35,794 nt of DNA from an uncultured Bacillota bacterium (GTDB lineage Bacteria; Bacillota; Clostridia; Peptostreptococcales; Anaerovoracaceae). The notes beneath the pieces were generated by a model that saw only the letters and a list, made by a program, of their open reading frames with translations, made no database searches and was not told where the DNA came from. The stretch spans positions 1 through 35,794 of the forward strand of contig CASDUO010000014.1 in NCBI GenBank assembly GCA_949284065.1. Reading direction: 5' to 3'. The position numbers and the translations under genes were made by a program. Positions 33,498-35,794 of this stretch are shown in pieces; position 1 is the first letter of the stretch, and each line of letters begins with the position of its first letter.

Positions 33498-33513
33498 AGG
33501 ACCGGATATGAAA

Positions 33514-33552
33514 ACAGCGGCTGTCCCCGATGGACAGCCGTTGTATTTTTTT
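33514..33552 (+). terminator. Rho-independent terminator after thioredoxin
   Basis: A 13-bp stem with one G-U pair (33514-33526 with 33532-33544), 5-base loop, then A and seven T (33546-33552). Strong on the plus strand. It separates the gene from the convergent hydrogenase gene that ends at 33594. Confidence 0.93.
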
Positions 33553-33593
33553 GATATATACATATATCCGGCCGACTCACATACGCCGGATCA

Positions 33594-35333
33594 TCACGGT
33601 TTGGATTTAGCGTTGAGATCCCAGGATACAAGATCCGTATGGAGCAGATGATGGGACTTCTTGCCGAGAGGTTTCTCGAGGAATTCCTCATAGGTCTTGA
33701 GGACTGCCGGATTTTCGTGGCTGAACCTCAGGTCGTTGATCTTGTCCAGTCCGTAAAGTATCTGTCCTCTTTCTTCAGCCATCTCCCTGCCCTCCTGTAT
33801 GGGCTGGCCGCCGCCGCCTGCACATCCTCCGGGACAGGCCATTATCTCTACAAAGTCATATTCCACTTTGCCGGCTCTGATGGCATTTATGAGTTTTCTC
33901 GTATTCCCCAGTCCGCTGGCCACAGCGACCCTTACAGTCGCGCCGGCTATGTCGAACTGAGCCTCTTTCCATCCGTCCATTCCCCGGACTTCCTTGAAAG
34001 CGTCAGGGTCGGGGTTCTCTTTGGTCAGGAGGAAGTATGCACTCCTCAGCGCCGCTTCCATCACACCGCCCGTTGCACCGAATATGACGGCCGCTCCCGT
34101 ACCCTGTCCGAATACGTCGTCAAATTCTTCATTCTTCAGTGTGGCCGGGTTCACGTGGTTAGCTCTCATCATCCTGTTTATCTCTCTTGTAGTGAGCACT
34201 ATATCCACATCGCTGCCGTATCCCGCATCATTCACCTGAGGCACACCTCTTTCATACTTTTTCGCCGTACAGGGCATGATGGAAACAGAGAATATCTTTT
34301 CCGGATCCACTTTCAGACAGCTCGCCACATAGGTCTTGATGATTGAGCCGAACATCTGCTGAGGGCTTTTTGCCGTAGACAGCTGAGTGACCATGTCCGG
34401 GAACTGTGTCTTTGCGAATCTGATCCATCCGGGGCAGCAGGATGTGAACATGGGCCACTGGTAATCCTCCTTGTGAGTGAATCTTTCCAAAAATTCCGAT
34501 CCCTCTTCCATTATGGTAAGGTCGGCGGAATAGTTGGTGTCGAATATGTAATCGAATCCCAATTTTCTCAGACCGTTTACCATCTTGCCAAGAGTCGCTT
34601 CCTCCTTAGGAAGGCCTATGCCTTCTCCCCATGCGGCACGTACCGCAGGAGCAACCTGCACTATGGTGATCTTTTCCGGGTCGTTTATGGCATCCCACAT
34701 CCTGTCCACGTCGTTTCTCTCTCTCAGGGCACCCACGGGGCAGTGGGTTATACACTGTCCGCAAAGAGAGCAGTCTGTGAATTCTAGATCTTCACCTTCA
34801 GATACGCCTACCGTCACGTGAGGGCCTGAGCCGTTGACATCCCAAATCTGCAGATCCTGTATCTTGTCGCATACCTGAACGCATCTCATACATTTGATGC
34901 ATTTGCTCGCATCTCTGATCAGAGGCATATCTCTGTCCCATTTGTTCCTTTCGACACCCCAGTGATAGGGGAATTCCAATATACCCAGATCGTTGGCCAC
35001 TTTCTGCAGCTCACAGTTGCCGCTCCTCACACAGGTGGCACACACACAGTCATGTTCGCTGAGCAAAAGCTTTACGTTGGTCTCTCTCGCTCTCCTTACA
35101 CGGGGGCTGTTGGTGAGTATCTCCATACCTTCTTCAGCCATGGTGTTGCAGGAGGCTATGAGCCTCTGTGTGCCCTGGTTTTCCACTATACATACTCTGC
35201 AGGCACCTATATCATTTATGTTTTCCAAATAACAGAGGTGCGGGATGTGGATGCCTATGCTCTTGGCGGCATCCATTATAGTCGTGCCTTTTTCAACAGC
35301 GACTTTTTGTCCGTCTATAGTCAAATTTACCAT
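33594..35333 (-). CDS. [FeFe] hydrogenase catalytic subunit, multi-cluster (HydA-like)
   Basis: This 579-aa enzyme makes or consumes H2. N-terminal [2Fe-2S] (Cys34, 45, 48, 62), His-ligated [4Fe-4S] (His94, Cys98, 101, 107), two ferredoxin-like [4Fe-4S] (Cys145-155 and 188-198), then the H-cluster domain with L1 TSCCPGW (297-303), L2 MPCTAKKYE (Cys355) and L3 MACPGGCAGGGGQP (Cys500, Cys504). All H-cluster ligands are present. Cluster content and its pyridine-nucleotide flavoprotein neighbour fit electron-bifurcating or NAD(P)H-linked types, which is inference. The start at 35333 overlaps the end of the upstream gene by 7 bases. The C-terminus (SHHLLHTDLVSWDL) is unremarkable. Confidence 0.96.
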   Translation of the reverse strand: MVNLTIDGQKVAVEKGTTIMDAAKSIGIHIPHLCYLENINDIGACRVCIVENQGTQRLIASCNTMAEEGMEILTNSPRVRRARETNVKLLLSEHDCVCATCVRSGNCELQKVANDLGILEFPYHWGVERNKWDRDMPLIRDASKCIKCMRCVQVCDKIQDLQIWDVNGSGPHVTVGVSEGEDLEFTDCSLCGQCITHCPVGALRERNDVDRMWDAINDPEKITIVQVAPAVRAAWGEGIGLPKEEATLGKMVNGLRKLGFDYIFDTNYSADLTIMEEGSEFLERFTHKEDYQWPMFTSCCPGWIRFAKTQFPDMVTQLSTAKSPQQMFGSIIKTYVASCLKVDPEKIFSVSIMPCTAKKYERGVPQVNDAGYGSDVDIVLTTREINRMMRANHVNPATLKNEEFDDVFGQGTGAAVIFGATGGVMEAALRSAYFLLTKENPDPDAFKEVRGMDGWKEAQFDIAGATVRVAVASGLGNTRKLINAIRAGKVEYDFVEIMACPGGCAGGGGQPIQEGREMAEERGQILYGLDKINDLRFSHENPAVLKTYEEFLEKPLGKKSHHLLHTDLVSWDLNAKSKP

Positions 35334-35794
35334 TTCTTTTCTCGCCCTCCTTTGAACGATCCCATTCCGAAGTAATCACATCGCAGGCATCGGGATGCTT
35401 CCTGAGTTGCTTCTTCCAAAGTCATGCCCATCTCCAGCTCAAGAAAATCTCTGTGCTTTTCCGAAGTGGGTCTTTCTCTCAGCTGCACACGGCCCATAGG
35501 CGGTCTGTCCACCCTCTGTGCGTGGCTTATATCCACATCTACAGATATCTCATGATGATATCCCAGATATTCATCTATATTGGCAGCTGCAGTCTTTCCG
35601 GCTGCTATGGACATGATGGCCGAAGCCGGTCCTGTAACGCAGTCTCCCCCTGCATATACGCCGGGCAGGTCGCTGACTATACACTTGTCGTCGGCAGTCA
35701 CATTGCCCTTTTTGGTAACTATACCCAGCTCTTCAAAAGGTCCTGCTTCCGTCTTCTGACCTATGGCGGAAACCACCACGTCGCACCTGAAGCA
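35327..35794 (-). CDS. FAD/NAD(P)-dependent oxidoreductase, GltD-like, partial (C-terminal part)
   Basis: The open frame runs off the right edge; 155 codons are visible. It shows the end of a two-dinucleotide-fold flavoprotein: VVVSAIGQ, GVYAGGDCVTGPASAIMSIA (FAD site), AAGKTAAANIDEYL, and a C-terminal EASRCLRCD motif typical of GltD-like proteins fused or joined to iron-sulfur enzymes. It probably passes electrons between NAD(P)H and the hydrogenase encoded directly downstream (7-base overlap). Whether a NuoF-like or iron-sulfur domain precedes it is beyond the window. Confidence 0.85.
   Translation of the reverse strand, partial: CFRCDVVVSAIGQKTEAGPFEELGIVTKKGNVTADDKCIVSDLPGVYAGGDCVTGPASAIMSIAAGKTAAANIDEYLGYHHEISVDVDISHAQRVDRPPMGRVQLRERPTSEKHRDFLELEMGMTLEEATQEASRCLRCDYFGMGSFKGGREKKW

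Overview
The window looks like a chromosomal segment of a strictly anaerobic Firmicute of class Clostridia. The evidence is an [FeFe] hydrogenase, a thioredoxin paired with a ferredoxin:thioredoxin-reductase-like protein, a Na+-pumping decarboxylase beta subunit, scpAB, a DUF1292 protein, prfB with its recoding site, strong purine-rich Shine-Dalgarno sequences and frequent ATA isoleucine codons. No lineage below class can be fixed from the sequence alone. No tRNA, rRNA or CRISPR array was seen.

Left part, 1-8640, all on the minus strand: an accessory RiPP (ribosomally made, post-translationally processed peptide) locus of the Nif11/NHLM type. In transcription order it has a regulator with two DNA-binding domains (8521-7259), a terminator, a transport operon (98-aa Cys-rich protein, compact HlyD-like protein, C39 peptidase-ABC transporter, second ABC transporter), then at least four tandem precursor genes. 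The precursors share a Nif11-like leader ending in GGG and carry unusually long (82-85 aa) Cys-rich cores that end in a CGxCRW...GYC motif. One copy is frameshifted, one has lost its usual start codon and one is cut by the window edge. No modification enzyme is present in the window. A shared inverted repeat, TTCG-N6-CGAATA, lies upstream of both the transport operon and the regulator and is a candidate operator.

8653-9908 is a graveyard. A SpoIIE-like phosphatase/anti-sigma-type kinase fusion gene with stops and a deletion is joined directly to a decayed IS256-family transposase of IS1249 type. This marks the border of the accessory region.

10184-35794 is mostly housekeeping. A lone decarboxylase beta subunit has its own promoter. 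A minus-strand operon runs corC-like > secA > prfB. A polysaccharide deacetylase is divergent from it. Further minus-strand genes are serC > apgM-like > D,D-carboxypeptidase > uvrC > DUF1292 > terminator > mtnA > scpA > scpB. serA diverges from serC through two promoters whose -35 boxes overlap. Next comes a minus-strand operon of a surface 5'-nucleotidase-like protein (metal ligands mostly lost) > rdgB > yihY. A plus-strand redox pair (FTR-like protein, thioredoxin) ends in a strong terminator and converges on a minus-strand hydrogenase operon (GltD-like flavoprotein > [FeFe] hydrogenase) that runs off the right edge.

The most novel parts are the Nif11-type precursor array with domain-sized cores plus a leaderless core-like protein in the transport operon, and the apparently dead 5'-nucleotidase.
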